A stretch of DNA of 38,557 bases from Caulobacter sp. BP25 (GCF_002737755.1 NZ_PEGH01000002.1:1-38557), one strand, 5' to 3'; shown: positions 1-7,109, counted from the first letter of the stretch. Made by a program: numbers and translations. Notes: generated by a model not told the origin, from the sequence alone.

Positions 1-60
1 GAGCACGGCCGCCGAAGCGCCCATGACCAGCAGGCTCCGCGTACGCAGAGTTTGCGACAT
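1..60 (-). CDS. N-terminal fragment of an exported protein (truncated by window edge)
   Basis: Only the first 20 codons are in the window. The start ATG is read leftward from position 60 and is preceded by a good Shine-Dalgarno sequence (GGGAGGG, about 6 bases upstream). The residues MSQTLRTRSLLVMGASAAV show a positively charged start followed by a hydrophobic stretch, as in a Sec signal peptide. TonB-dependent receptors in this group often begin this way, but the fragment is too short to assign a family. It is divergent from queC. Confidence 0.6.
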   Translation of the reverse strand, partial: MSQTLRTRSLLVMGASAAVL

Positions 61-107
61 TGAATTCCCTCCCAGACGCAAGCGGCGCCTTATGGGTGGG
101 CCTGCCG

Positions 108-159
108 CGTCGATGTTTCCTCGACGCCGTACTGTTTTTCACCACGCGGGCGTACGGCG
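108..159. promoter_or_regulatory. Two adjacent inverted repeats upstream of the leftward gene
   Basis: CGTCGA (108-113) pairs with TCGACG (121-126). Overlapping its edge, CGCCGTAC (125-132) pairs perfectly with GTACGGCG (152-159). Both lie 48-100 bases upstream of the leftward start at position 60, so they could be operators or 5'-leader hairpins of that gene. No regulator can be named from sequence alone. Confidence 0.35.
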
Positions 160-302
160 AACCCATCGCAGCATTGCAAGATTGCATACTTGCGTTCTCT
201 GACTGTCAACTGGCGCAAAGGTAAGTGATCGGTGATAGGTTACGGCTTTTCACTTAAAATGCGACCTCATTGTCGCCAGGCGTACAAGTCAATCCAAAAT
301 TA

Positions 303-348
303 GAAGATTGGGTTTGCCGCTTACGTAGCGGAAGTTTTGCCCATCTTC
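303..348. other. Candidate structured RNA element upstream of queC
   Basis: An outer stem pairs GAAGAT and GGG (303-308, 310-312, with T309 bulged) with CCCATCTTC (340-348). An inner hairpin pairs CCGCT (317-321) with AGCGG (327-331) around a TACGT loop. The two helices are separated by an asymmetric internal loop. The element is about 190 bases upstream of queC and in an AT-richer stretch. It does not match a preQ1 riboswitch class that I can recognise by eye. Confidence 0.3.
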
Positions 349-503
349 CGGATTTTGTCTCGCTATTCATGCGTGATTGCGTGACAGCGCTCTCAAGAAT
401 TCGACTCACTTCGTGAACTGAGTATCGACGGTTGGGCGCGTCTCCCAGGACGCTGGGCCGGCGCCGGTTCCGGCGAGCGCCTGGCTCGTGTAGAGGAGGG
501 CGC

Positions 504-539
504 ATGTTCCCCTTCCCGAAAAGCGAGCGCCGCGCATGA
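504..539 (+). CDS. Putative 11-codon leader peptide overlapping the queC start
   Basis: An ATG at 504 follows a strong Shine-Dalgarno sequence (GAGGAGGG at 493-500) and opens a short frame encoding [11 protein letters not shown]. Its stop TGA (537-539) overlaps the queC ATG (536-538) in an ATGA arrangement. The queC start itself has no clear Shine-Dalgarno sequence, so queC translation probably depends on ribosomes terminating here (translational coupling). No peptide family is recognised; the alternative is that the ribosome-binding site serves queC at long distance. Confidence 0.45.
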   Translation: MFPFPKSERRA

Positions 540-1312
540 GCCCGCTAGAGCGCCCCTCCGCCGATCAAGCGGCCCTGGTCCTGTTCTCCGGCGGTCAGGA
601 CAGCAGCGTCTGCCTGGCCTGGGCGCTGGAGCGCTACGGCCGCGTCGAGACCGTCGGCTTCGACTACGGTCAGCGCCACGTGGTCGAGATGGAGGCGCGC
701 CAGGCCGTGCGCCGCCAGATCGCCGCGCGCTTCCCCCAGTGGGCCGACCGCCTGGGCGAAGACCACGTGCTGGACATCAGGAGCTTTGGCGCCGTCGCCC
801 AGTCGGCCCTGACCGCCGACCGCGCCATCGAGATGACCGGGCGGGGTCTGCCCTCGACCTTCGTGCCGGGGCGCAACCTGGTGTTCCTGATCTACGCCGC
901 CGCGCTCGCGGACCGGCGGGGCGTCGACGCCCTGGTTGGCGGCATGTGCGAGACCGACTTCTCGGGCTATCCCGACTGTCGCCGCGAGACGCTGGACGCC
1001 ATGCAGAGCGCCCTGAACCTCGGCATGGATCGCAATTTCCGGGTCGAGACCCCGCTGATGTGGCTGACCAAGGCGCAGACCTGGGCGCTGTCCAAGAGCC
1101 TGGGCGGCGAGGATCTGGTCCAACTGATCGTCGAGGAAAGCCACACCTGCTACCAGGGCGAACGCGGGACGCTGCATCCCTGGGGCTATGGCTGCGGCGT
1201 CTGCCCGGCCTGCGAGCTGCGCGAAAAGGGCTACGCCGAGTGGGATGCGGCGGGGCGCGAGAGTCTTCCTTCTCCCCTTGCGGGAGAAGGTGTCAGCGAA
1301 GCTGACGGATGA
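536..1312 (+). CDS. queC: 7-cyano-7-deazaguanine (preQ0) synthase QueC
   Basis: QueC is the ATP-dependent cytosolic enzyme that converts 7-carboxy-7-deazaguanine and ammonia to preQ0 in queuosine biosynthesis. The PP-loop motif [14 protein letters not shown] sits near residue 18, and the C-terminal zinc site is visible as CYQGERG followed by CGVCPAC. The protein is 258 residues, longer than the roughly 220-240 usual for the family. The last 14 residues (from P245) are encoded by a palindromic repeat element and are not part of the conserved fold. The ATG at 536 is the first in-frame start after a stop at 491. queE and queD follow on the same strand, so the three probably form an operon. Confidence 0.95.
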   Translation: MSPLERPSADQAALVLFSGGQDSSVCLAWALERYGRVETVGFDYGQRHVVEMEARQAVRRQIAARFPQWADRLGEDHVLDIRSFGAVAQSALTADRAIEMTGRGLPSTFVPGRNLVFLIYAAALADRRGVDALVGGMCETDFSGYPDCRRETLDAMQSALNLGMDRNFRVETPLMWLTKAQTWALSKSLGGEDLVQLIVEESHTCYQGERGTLHPWGYGCGVCPACELREKGYAEWDAAGRESLPSPLAGEGVSEADG

Positions 1313-1398
1313 GGGGTTGATAGACGTGTCCGACCCCGCCCGCGCGACCCCTCACCCGACCCACTGCGTGGGCCACCCTCTCCCGCAAGGGGAGAGGG
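1268..1398. repeat. Palindromic repeat, family A (queC-queE junction)
   Basis: Two hairpins face each other. The left one (1268-1290) pairs CCTTCTCCC with GGGAGAAGG; the right one (1376-1398) pairs CCCTCTCCC with GGGAGAGGG. The two ends are also nearly complementary to each other. A related copy lies at 25205-25314. The left end is inside queC and the right end supplies the queE Shine-Dalgarno sequence. Confidence 0.85.
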
Positions 1399-1402
1399 CG
1401 CG

Positions 1403-2035
1403 ATGACCTACAGCGTCAAAGAGATCTTCCTGACCCTCCAAGGCGAAGGCGGCCAGGCGGGCAAGGCGGCAGTGTTCTGCCGTTTCTCCGGCTGCAATCT
1501 TTGGAGCGGCCGCGAGCAGGATCGCGCCAAGGCCGTCTGCACCTTCTGCGACACCGACTTCGTTGGGATCGACGGTGAGAACGGCGGCAAGTTCGCCACG
1601 GCCGACGACCTGGCGGCCGCGGTCGAGGCCCAGTGGACCGGCGGTCCCGACGACCGCCTGGTGGTCTGCACGGGCGGCGAACCCTTCCTGCAGCTGGATG
1701 AGGCGGCGATCAACGCTCTGCACGCGCGCGGCTTTTCGATCGCGGTCGAGACCAACGGCACGCTTCAGGCGCCTCCGGGCGTCGACTGGATCTGCGTCAG
1801 CCCCAAGGCCGATGCGCCGGTCGTCCAGACCTTCGGCCAGGAGCTGAAGCTGGTTTTCCCGCAGGAAAAGGCCATGCCCGAGCGGTTCGCAGGCCTCGAT
1901 TTCGAGCGGTTCTACCTGCAGCCGATGGACGGGCCCGACCGCGACGCAAACACGCAATTGGCTGTCGCCTATTGCCTTTCGCACCCACAATGGCGTTTAA
2001 GCGTCCAAACACACAAATATCTCGGCCTGCCCTGA
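1403..2035 (+). CDS. queE: 7-carboxy-7-deazaguanine synthase QueE (radical SAM)
   Basis: QueE rearranges 6-carboxytetrahydropterin to 7-carboxy-7-deazaguanine, supplying the QueC substrate. The 210-residue protein begins with the family signature YSVKEIFLTLQGEG. It carries C31, C46 and C49 in the CX14CX2C spacing found in one branch of QueE enzymes instead of the usual radical-SAM CX3CX2C. TGGEP (about residue 90) is the SAM-binding GGE motif. The start follows GGGGAGAGGG, which is the last part of the family A repeat, with 8 bases between GGAG and the ATG. The C-terminal YLGLP is typical. Assignment is secure from motifs and gene order. Confidence 0.95.
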   Translation: MTYSVKEIFLTLQGEGGQAGKAAVFCRFSGCNLWSGREQDRAKAVCTFCDTDFVGIDGENGGKFATADDLAAAVEAQWTGGPDDRLVVCTGGEPFLQLDEAAINALHARGFSIAVETNGTLQAPPGVDWICVSPKADAPVVQTFGQELKLVFPQEKAMPERFAGLDFERFYLQPMDGPDRDANTQLAVAYCLSHPQWRLSVQTHKYLGLP

Positions 2036-2108
2036 CGGATAAGGCGCTCGACTTGGTGACAGGGTCGTTGCGCTAGAGCCTCCCAGGCCTAGTCATAAGA
2101 AGCGACAT

Positions 2109-2474
2109 ATGAAGCCCGTCTTCGAGATCACGAAGGCCGCGTATTTCGACGCGGCTCATTACATTGAGCAAGGTCCGGCGGACCATCGCTATCGCAAGCT
2201 GCACGGCCACTCGTTCAAGGTCGAGGCCAGCGTGCGGGGCGAGATGGCGCCGGCCGGCTGGGTCGCCGACCTTGACACCCTGGACGCCGCCCTCAAGGCC
2301 GTCGCCGCCGAGCTGGACCATGGCCTGCTGAACGACAAGCCGGGCCTCGAGACGCCGACCCTCGAGCGCCTGTGCCTCTATTTCGCCGAGCGCCTGAAGG
2401 TCCAGTTCCCGGGCCTGTCGCGCGTGGAGCTGTCGCGCCCGACCATCGGCGAGCGCTGCGTCCTGGCGCTTTAG
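2109..2474 (+). CDS. queD: 6-carboxytetrahydropterin synthase-like protein QueD
   Basis: QueD converts dihydroneopterin triphosphate to 6-carboxytetrahydropterin, the first dedicated step of preQ0 synthesis. At 121 residues it has family length. Zinc ligands H17 (FDAAH), H32 and H34 (LHGHSF) are present, and so is the catalytic D70-H71 pair. The catalytic cysteine of E. coli QueD lies in the HKCGRLHGH segment; the matching segment here is HRYRKLHGH, with tyrosine (Y28) at that position. The neighbours queE and queC support the role, but the missing cysteine means the chemistry may differ or another cysteine (only C-terminal ones such as that in GERC are seen) may act. The ribosome-binding site is weak (AAGAAG). 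Confidence 0.85.
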   Translation: MKPVFEITKAAYFDAAHYIEQGPADHRYRKLHGHSFKVEASVRGEMAPAGWVADLDTLDAALKAVAAELDHGLLNDKPGLETPTLERLCLYFAERLKVQFPGLSRVELSRPTIGERCVLAL

Positions 2475-2489
2475 GAGAAGGGTGGGGCG

Positions 2490-2789
2490 GTGTTGACGAA
2501 CCTGATCGACGAGGCCGAGGGACTGCCGCACGCCTGGCGCTCGAAGATCATCGGGCGCACGGGCGGGGCCAATATCAAGGTCATTCGCATGGACGAGGCC
2601 GGCATCCCGACCGAGAGCCATCCCGACTTCGACGAGGGCTTTCTCGTCGTCGAAGGGCAGATGATCCTGGAGGTCGAGGGGCGTCTCGTCGAAATGAAGG
2701 CTGGCGACTTCTATCTCGTGCCGGCCGGCCAGGCCCATAGCGTCAAGCCGGGCGCGCGCGGCGTGCTCTTCCTGATCGACGCCGAATAG
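2490..2789 (+). CDS. Small single-domain cupin protein
   Basis: The 99-residue protein is one cupin domain. Motif 1 is degenerate (ESHPDFDEGFLVVEGQM, lacking the HxH pair), while motif 2 is clear (GDFYLVPAGQAHSV). It therefore resembles a small-molecule or metal-binding cupin of unknown substrate. The GTG start at 2490 lies 15 bases after queD, and the Shine-Dalgarno GGAGAAGG begins inside the queD stop region, so it is probably co-transcribed with the que genes. A TTG three bases on is an alternative start. Co-location with queuosine genes suggests but does not prove a linked function. Confidence 0.8.
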   Translation: MLTNLIDEAEGLPHAWRSKIIGRTGGANIKVIRMDEAGIPTESHPDFDEGFLVVEGQMILEVEGRLVEMKAGDFYLVPAGQAHSVKPGARGVLFLIDAE

Positions 2790-2795
2790 AGAACC

Positions 2796-3008
2796 CTACC
2801 GTTCGTCCTTGTCCTTGCGGCTGTCGCCGGGGATGACCGCCCGTCCGGCGGCGCCCACCGCCTTGCCGCCGACCTTGGCCGCGCCGCCGACGACCGCGCC
2901 GGTGACGCCGATGGCCGTGCCAGCTACTGCGGCGGCGACGCAGCCGCTCTGGGAGAGGGCGGCCGCGAGCAGGGCGGCGGCGACAGGCGCCTGGCGAATG
3001 AAGGGCAT
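2796..3008 (-). CDS. Small glycine/alanine-rich exported protein (possible lipoprotein)
   Basis: The 70-residue product has a signal-peptide-like start (MPFIRQAPVAAALLAAALS) ending in QSGC, which is a poor but possible lipobox. The mature part is rich in glycine, alanine and valine and then turns charged (DSRKDKDER). Small proteins of this kind are common in Caulobacter envelopes; function is unknown. It converges on the cupin gene with only 6 bases between the two stops. No good Shine-Dalgarno sequence precedes the ATG. Confidence 0.6.
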   Translation of the reverse strand: MPFIRQAPVAAALLAAALSQSGCVAAAVAGTAIGVTGAVVGGAAKVGGKAVGAAGRAVIPGDSRKDKDER

Positions 3009-3091
3009 GGGGGTCTCACGAGGACGAGCTTGGTTCCTCTCTAGGCCATCATTCCTTTAAATTGCGCCTATCGAAGGGCGGTGGCCGCCCG

Positions 3092-3628
3092 TCAGGCCCG
3101 GGGCGTGTGCTTCGTTTCCGAAGGCGCGTCCACATAGGCCGAGCGGTTCTCTTCGCCGCGTCGCCAGGGGCCGGGATGGCGCGGGCTGTCGCGGCGGCGG
3201 CGGTCGGGGCCGAAATAGGCGCCGCCGCGCACGAAGGGGCGAGGGTTCTCGATCAGCTGGGTGAGGCGGTCGATCACCGAGCGCGCGGTGACGGGCTTGG
3301 CCAGGAATTCGTTCACGCCGACATCGCGCGCCTCGTTGACGCGCCGCTCGGTCGAGTGGCCGGTGATCATGATCACTGGCGTGTAGGGGTTGGGGCTCTC
3401 GGGCGCGCGGCGCAGCAGCTGAACGAAGTGCAGGCCGTCCAGCGGGCCCATGGACAGGTCGGTGATCACCACGTCGATGGCGGTCTGGCGCATCACTGCC
3501 AGCGCTTCGACGCCATCCGTCGCCTCGAAAACGTGGCGAACGCCGACGGCCCGAAGGATCTCCATCAGCAAGATGCGCATGTGCTGGTTGTCATCGACCA
3601 GCAGGACTTTCAGCAGTTCAAACCGCAC
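3092..3628 (-). CDS. Single-domain (CheY-like) response regulator with basic tail
   Basis: A receiver domain fills roughly the first 125 residues: acidic pair in LLVDDNQ, phospho-acceptor Asp in VVITDLSMG, conserved Thr in IMITGHS and Lys in LAKPV. The tail contains GAYFGPDRRRRDSP, a YFGPDRR motif also seen after other alphaproteobacterial receivers, and has no output domain. It should act by protein-protein contact after phosphorylation; the partner kinase is not in the window. I place the start at the GTG at 3628, because GGGGAG lies 8 bases upstream; a GTG at 3637 would overlap that site. A TTGACC hexamer (3677-3682, minus strand) is a candidate -35, and a Fur-box-like palindrome lies upstream of it. 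Confidence 0.85.
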   Translation of the reverse strand: MRFELLKVLLVDDNQHMRILLMEILRAVGVRHVFEATDGVEALAVMRQTAIDVVITDLSMGPLDGLHFVQLLRRAPESPNPYTPVIMITGHSTERRVNEARDVGVNEFLAKPVTARSVIDRLTQLIENPRPFVRGGAYFGPDRRRRDSPRHPGPWRRGEENRSAYVDAPSETKHTPRA

Positions 3629-3705
3629 GAAATCCACTCCCCTATTCGGCGAGTGTTACTGGCTTGCAATAACGTCGGTCAATAAAAAAGCTTTTGTATT
3701 ACAAT

Positions 3706-3721
3706 GAAAATGATAATTTTC
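3706..3721. promoter_or_regulatory. Fur-box-like palindrome
   Basis: GAAAATGATAATTTTC has perfect GAAAAT/ATTTTC arms around GATA. Its AATGATAAT core is identical to that of the classical Fur box GATAATGATAATCATTATC. It lies about 78 bases upstream of the response regulator start in a locally AT-rich stretch. Regulation by Fur is inference from similarity only. Confidence 0.35.
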
Positions 3722-3739
3722 CCGTATGGGGCCATGTTG

Positions 3740-3778
3740 GGTTGAAATACACTCACACGTTATGAGTGAAATTCAACC
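3740..3778. promoter_or_regulatory. Imperfect 16-bp inverted repeat spanning the aroC stop
   Basis: GGTTGAAATACACTCA (3740-3755) pairs with TGAGTGAAATTCAACC (3763-3778) at 14 of 16 positions around a 7-base loop. It includes the aroC stop codon. No U-tract follows on the minus strand, so it is not a standard intrinsic terminator; it could be an mRNA 3' stabiliser or an operator for the downstream response regulator. Confidence 0.45.
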
Positions 3779-4864
3779 TCCGGTTTGACCCCGATGGCGC
3801 AGGAAGGCGTCGGCCAGAACGCAAGCGGTCATGGCCTCGACCACCGGCACGCCGCGAATCCCCACGCACGGATCGTGGCGACCCTTGGTGCGCAGGTCGA
3901 TTTCCTCGCCGGCCTCGTTCAGCGTCTGGCGCGGGATCAGGATCGAAGATGTCGGCTTGAAGGCCACGCGCGCCACGACCGGCTGGCCGGTCGAGATACC
4001 GCCCAGAACGCCGCCAGCGTGGTTGGACAGGAACAACGGCTGGCCGTCGGGGCCCCGGCGCATGGCGTCGGCGTTGTCCTCGCCGGTCAGGGCGGCGCTG
4101 GCGAAGCCTTCGCCGATCTCGACCCCCTTGGCGGCGTTGATCGACATCAGGGCCGCGGCTAGTTCCGCGTCCAGCTTGCCGTAGAGCGGCGCGCCCCAGC
4201 CGGCCGGGACGCCGACCGCCTCGACCTCGACCACGGCGCCGGTCGACGAGCCGGCCTTGCGGATCTTTTCCAGGTGCTCTTCCCAGACCGGCACGATGGC
4301 TGCGTCGGGGGACCAGTAGGGGTTCTGCTCGACCTCGTTCCAGTCCCAGTTGTCGCGATTGATCGCGTGCGGGCCGATCTGGGTAAGGGCCGCGCGCACC
4401 GTGACGCCGGGGATGACGAGACGGGCGATGGCGCCGGCCGCCACCCGCGCGGCGGTCTCGCGCGCCGAGCTGCGGCCGCCGCCGCGATAGTCGCGCACGC
4501 CGTACTTGGCGAAATAGGCGTAGTCGGCGTGGCCCGGGCGGAAGGCCTGGGCGATCTCGGAATAGTCTTTGGAGCGCTGGTCGGTATTTTCGATCATCAG
4601 GCTGATCGGCGTACCGGTGGTGCGCTGGCCGTCGCTGCGCTCGTCCTCGAATACGCCCGACAGGATGCGCACCGCGTCCGGCTCCTGGCGCTGGGTCACG
4701 AACTTGCCGCTGCCGGGACGGCGCTTGTCCAGGAACGCCTGGATCATCTCGGCGGTCAGGGCGATCCCGGGCGGGCACCCGTCGACCACGCAGCCCAGCG
4801 CGGGCCCATGGCTCTCGCCCCAGGTGGTGACGCGGAACAGGTGACCAAAGGTGTTGTGCGACAT
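3773..4864 (-). CDS. aroC: Chorismate synthase
   Basis: AroC catalyses the last shikimate-pathway step, conversion of EPSP to chorismate with reduced FMN, in the cytosol. The 363-residue protein carries all three family signatures: [18 protein letters not shown] near residue 17, the arginine/serine-rich [19 protein letters not shown] about residue 125, and [18 protein letters not shown] near the C-terminus. The ATG at 4864 ([12 protein letters not shown]) matches the conserved N-terminus; a TTG at 4900 is in frame but adds an unconserved arginine-rich stretch. It is preceded by pectate lyase on the same strand across a repeat-rich gap. Confidence 0.97.
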   Translation of the reverse strand: MSHNTFGHLFRVTTWGESHGPALGCVVDGCPPGIALTAEMIQAFLDKRRPGSGKFVTQRQEPDAVRILSGVFEDERSDGQRTTGTPISLMIENTDQRSKDYSEIAQAFRPGHADYAYFAKYGVRDYRGGGRSSARETAARVAAGAIARLVIPGVTVRAALTQIGPHAINRDNWDWNEVEQNPYWSPDAAIVPVWEEHLEKIRKAGSSTGAVVEVEAVGVPAGWGAPLYGKLDAELAAALMSINAAKGVEIGEGFASAALTGEDNADAMRRGPDGQPLFLSNHAGGVLGGISTGQPVVARVAFKPTSSILIPRQTLNEAGEEIDLRTKGRHDPCVGIRGVPVVEAMTACVLADAFLRHRGQTGG

Positions 4865-4919
4865 GGCGCGGCTTCTAGCCGAAACCGGGCGGGGGAGCAA
4901 AAGGGGGGATGAGCTTGCT

Positions 4920-5036
4920 CACTTGCCCCCTCCGGGCCTACGGCCCTCCTCCCCCGGAGGGGGAAGAAGGGCGCCTTCCGCCCCCGGCGGGGGCGGACGA
5001 CCCGCGAAGCGGGTCAGGTGGTGGGGGCGGCGGCGG
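4920..5036. repeat. Cluster of GC-rich hairpins between aroC and pectate lyase
   Basis: The interval contains several compact palindromes: CCCCC/GGGGG units around 4950, an outer CCGCCCCC/GGGGGCGG pair (4978-4996) and GACCCGC/GCGGGTC (4999-5015). It begins 4 bases from the pectate lyase stop, so it may terminate that transcript or protect its 3' end. It resembles the element between potF and potH (family E). Confidence 0.6.
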
Positions 5037-5040
5037 CCGT

Positions 5041-6396
5041 CTAGCCCCGGACCTTCGCCGCATCGGCCAGATAGAGCTCCAGGTTCGTCCACCCCGAGCC
5101 GTCCTTCGCGAGCGCGGCGCCGTCGGCCGTCTTCGGGTTGAGACCGCGAGTCTTTTCCCAGGCGTCGGGCATGCCGTCGCCGTCCGTGTCCTTGGCCGGC
5201 TTGCCGGCGGGAAGGGTGGGCCAGCCGCCGGCCTCGGCTTGGTTGTTGACGACCTTGCCGGTCCGGGTGCGGACGCCCTCGACGATCCGGCGATCCACGG
5301 GATCGCGCCAGACCGAAGCGCCGGCGTCGGCCAGCACGCGCTCATAGGCCTTGTCGGCCGGTTCGGGCGTCACCTGCGCTACCCCGATGGGCGCGGCCAG
5401 GCGATAGCCGGCGGGCTCGGGAATGGAGAAGGTGACGAGGCTCCAGGGATCGGCCGGCACGACGCCGTCCATGCTGTTGCCGGCGAAGTAGCCTTTGGCC
5501 TCGGCGTTGCTCTCCTGGAAGGCCACCCGCTTTCCGGAGTTCGGGCCTGGGACATAGGCGTTGTCGACGAAGTTATAGGTCGCGCGCGTGGCCTTGTCGG
5601 CGTTGTAGCCAGCATAGCCCTTGCCCCAGTTGTAAAAGACGTTCGAGCGGAAATCGAACAGCGGCCCGACCGGATCCTTGTCTGGTCCGTCGTAGTTGCC
5701 CGGCCGGGGCATGCGGGCCATGTGGTTGGCCCACAGGTTGTGGTGGAAGCTGATCCTGCTGCCGTTCCCGCCCCGGATCAGGCTGCCATAGCCGTGGTCG
5801 CCCTTGGCGTGGATCGAGTGGGCTAGGCTGTCGGCGATGATCGACCACTGGACGGTCAGGTCATAAAAGCCCTGACCTTCCCGGTCATAGCGCGCCGAGG
5901 CCGACAGGGTCTCGTCCACCGACCAGCTGGCCGAGACGTGGTCCAGGATGATCCGTCGGCCGCCGTTGATCCAGATCGCGTCGCCCTCGACCTTGCTTTC
6001 GGAGCCCAGGCGCGAGCGGATGAAGCGGATCACAACGTCGTCGGCCGAGACGACCAGGGTCTGGTCGCGCAGGGTGATCCCGCCGCCGGGCGCTGTCTGG
6101 CCAGCGATGGTGATCCGACCCTCGCGGATTCTCAGCTCGCTCTTCAGCTGGATCGTGCCGGCCACGTCGAACACCACCGTGCGCGGCCCCTTGGCCTCGA
6201 TCGCCACCCGCAGCGAGCCTGGGCCGGAGTCGTTGAGGTTCGTCACCCGGATCACCGCCCCGCCGCGTCCGCCGAGCGAAAGCCGCCCCGCGCCCTCTGC
6301 GCCAGGGAAGGCCGGGGTCTCGGCGGCGAGGGCGCTCCCCGAGATCAAGGTGGCGACAAGCGCGCCGACGGCGAGGTGAAGATGGCGGCTGATCAT
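5041..6396 (-). CDS. Secreted pectate lyase (polysaccharide lyase family 1-like)
   Basis: The 451-residue protein has a signal peptide (about residues 1-24, cleavage after SALA) and a parallel beta-helix type lyase domain: FPGAEGAG, NLNDSGPGSLR, DHVSASWSVDE and ISFHHNLWANHMARMPRPG are hallmark segments of pectate-lyase-like proteins. It should cleave polygalacturonate by beta-elimination outside the cytoplasm. A calcium-loop-like stretch, DTDGDGMPDAWEKTRGLNP, follows near residue 405, and a GWTNLELYL ending is typical of these enzymes. The start is preceded by GGGGGAG with good spacing. It is adjacent to aroC but functionally unrelated; the transcript may stop at the hairpins between them. 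Confidence 0.9.
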   Translation of the reverse strand: MISRHLHLAVGALVATLISGSALAAETPAFPGAEGAGRLSLGGRGGAVIRVTNLNDSGPGSLRVAIEAKGPRTVVFDVAGTIQLKSELRIREGRITIAGQTAPGGGITLRDQTLVVSADDVVIRFIRSRLGSESKVEGDAIWINGGRRIILDHVSASWSVDETLSASARYDREGQGFYDLTVQWSIIADSLAHSIHAKGDHGYGSLIRGGNGSRISFHHNLWANHMARMPRPGNYDGPDKDPVGPLFDFRSNVFYNWGKGYAGYNADKATRATYNFVDNAYVPGPNSGKRVAFQESNAEAKGYFAGNSMDGVVPADPWSLVTFSIPEPAGYRLAAPIGVAQVTPEPADKAYERVLADAGASVWRDPVDRRIVEGVRTRTGKVVNNQAEAGGWPTLPAGKPAKDTDGDGMPDAWEKTRGLNPKTADGAALAKDGSGWTNLELYLADAAKVRG

Positions 6397-6470
6397 GAGC
6401 GCTCCCCCAGGGCGGCGACGGCTCGCCCGTCGTTCTGGCGGTGAAGGTGCAGCGCGAGATCAGCTTTGTC

Positions 6471-6478
6471 CACCGGTG
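6471..6478. promoter_or_regulatory. Possible LacI-type operator upstream of pectate lyase
   Basis: The palindrome CACCGGTG lies 75 bases before the pectate lyase start. Read on the minus strand it contains a full TGACACCGG half-site, which resembles operators of LacI-family sugar regulators; the other half carries an extra base (TGTCCACCGG). It is the only such site seen here. Confidence 0.25.
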
Positions 6479-6570
6479 TCATCTAGGCCGTGGCGGCCGT
6501 GCCCATAGCCTTGGCGCCCTTCCATTCTAGACGAGCGACGTTCGGGGGTGACAGGCGCGGTCTTGTGATT

Positions 6571-6600
6571 TACGAATGTAGCTCAAGATTACAAATGTGA
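6571..6600. promoter_or_regulatory. Tandem ACRAATGT dyads upstream of a hypothetical gene
   Basis: TACGAATGTA (6571-6580) and TTACAAATGTGA-like sequence (6590-6601) form two similar dyads 19 bases apart, about two helical turns. The form TACA-n2-TGTA resembles operators of BlaI/MecI/CopY-type repressors. They overlap the expected promoter of the gene starting at 6610. No repressor of that family is in the window. Confidence 0.3.
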
Positions 6601-6609
6601 GTTTTGCTC

Positions 6610-7092
6610 ATGGCGACCGATCAGGTCCATGTCGGCAAGCTGCCCCTCGAAGGGCGCGCGCCTAGCCGGTGGCGTTGGCTGGTGATCGCCGTCGGCTTCG
6701 CGGCGGTGATTGGCATGGGCGGTCAAATCATGGCTCGCCAAGATCGCGCCGAGCAAGCGCGCCGGGACGCCTACTGGCGTGTCGACGGCCCGCCCTGCGC
6801 GCCGCTGGATCCGGCGATCTTCCGAAGCCTTCCCCGCTATCCGCAGGCCACGCCCTACGACGAGACGATGTATCGGCGGACCGGTGGGGCGATGACCTGC
6901 ACGCACCTTTCCGATCGGATCGAGGGCGCGAAGGTCCGCTATCAGGTCTGCAAGTTCAACGCGCCCGACTATTTGGCCGTGTCGCTGGGGCGGCGCGACT
7001 GGTTCTACGACCTTACCGACGCGCGGGCGGCGGCGGTCACGGTGGTCAAGGACAAGGTGAGCTGCGTCATTATCCCGCCCTTCAAGATGTGA
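6610..7092 (+). CDS. Hypothetical membrane-anchored protein
   Basis: The 160-residue product has one N-terminal membrane segment (WRWLVIAVGFAAVIGMGGQ, about residues 20-40) after a short basic cytoplasmic tail. The rest should therefore be periplasmic. It contains four cysteines (in PPCAPL, MTCTHL, QVCKF and VSCVI) that could form two disulfides. I do not recognise a family. The ATG at 6610 is preferred over a TTG two codons upstream; the ribosome-binding site is poor. Two dyads directly upstream suggest regulation. Confidence 0.7.
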   Translation: MATDQVHVGKLPLEGRAPSRWRWLVIAVGFAAVIGMGGQIMARQDRAEQARRDAYWRVDGPPCAPLDPAIFRSLPRYPQATPYDETMYRRTGGAMTCTHLSDRIEGAKVRYQVCKFNAPDYLAVSLGRRDWFYDLTDARAAAVTVVKDKVSCVIIPPFKM

Positions 7093-7109
7093 CGGGCTCT
7101 TGCGAAACG

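Larger units (their letters stand above)
61..503. other. Gene-free divergent region with several inverted repeats
   Basis: About 440 bases separate the leftward gene at the window start from the queC leader ORF. The stretch is clearly less GC-rich than its surroundings in the middle (about 180-400). It holds three inverted repeats described separately (108-126, 125-159 and 303-348) and must contain the promoters of both divergent genes. I see no convincing long gene: an 83-codon open frame on the minus strand (254-505) has no recognisable protein sequence. Confidence 0.6.

Noticed and set aside
254..505. 83-codon open frame on the minus strand upstream of queC
   Set aside because: It is arginine-rich with no family resemblance, spans a likely structured RNA and the queC leader, and has no convincing ribosome-binding site.
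61..535. preQ1 riboswitch before queC
   Set aside because: I could not find the short C-rich loop and pseudoknot pattern of known preQ1 classes; only a generic nested hairpin is visible.
4865..4900. Longer aroC with a TTG start
   Set aside because: The added residues are not conserved, and the ATG at 4864 begins the family N-terminus [10 protein letters not shown].
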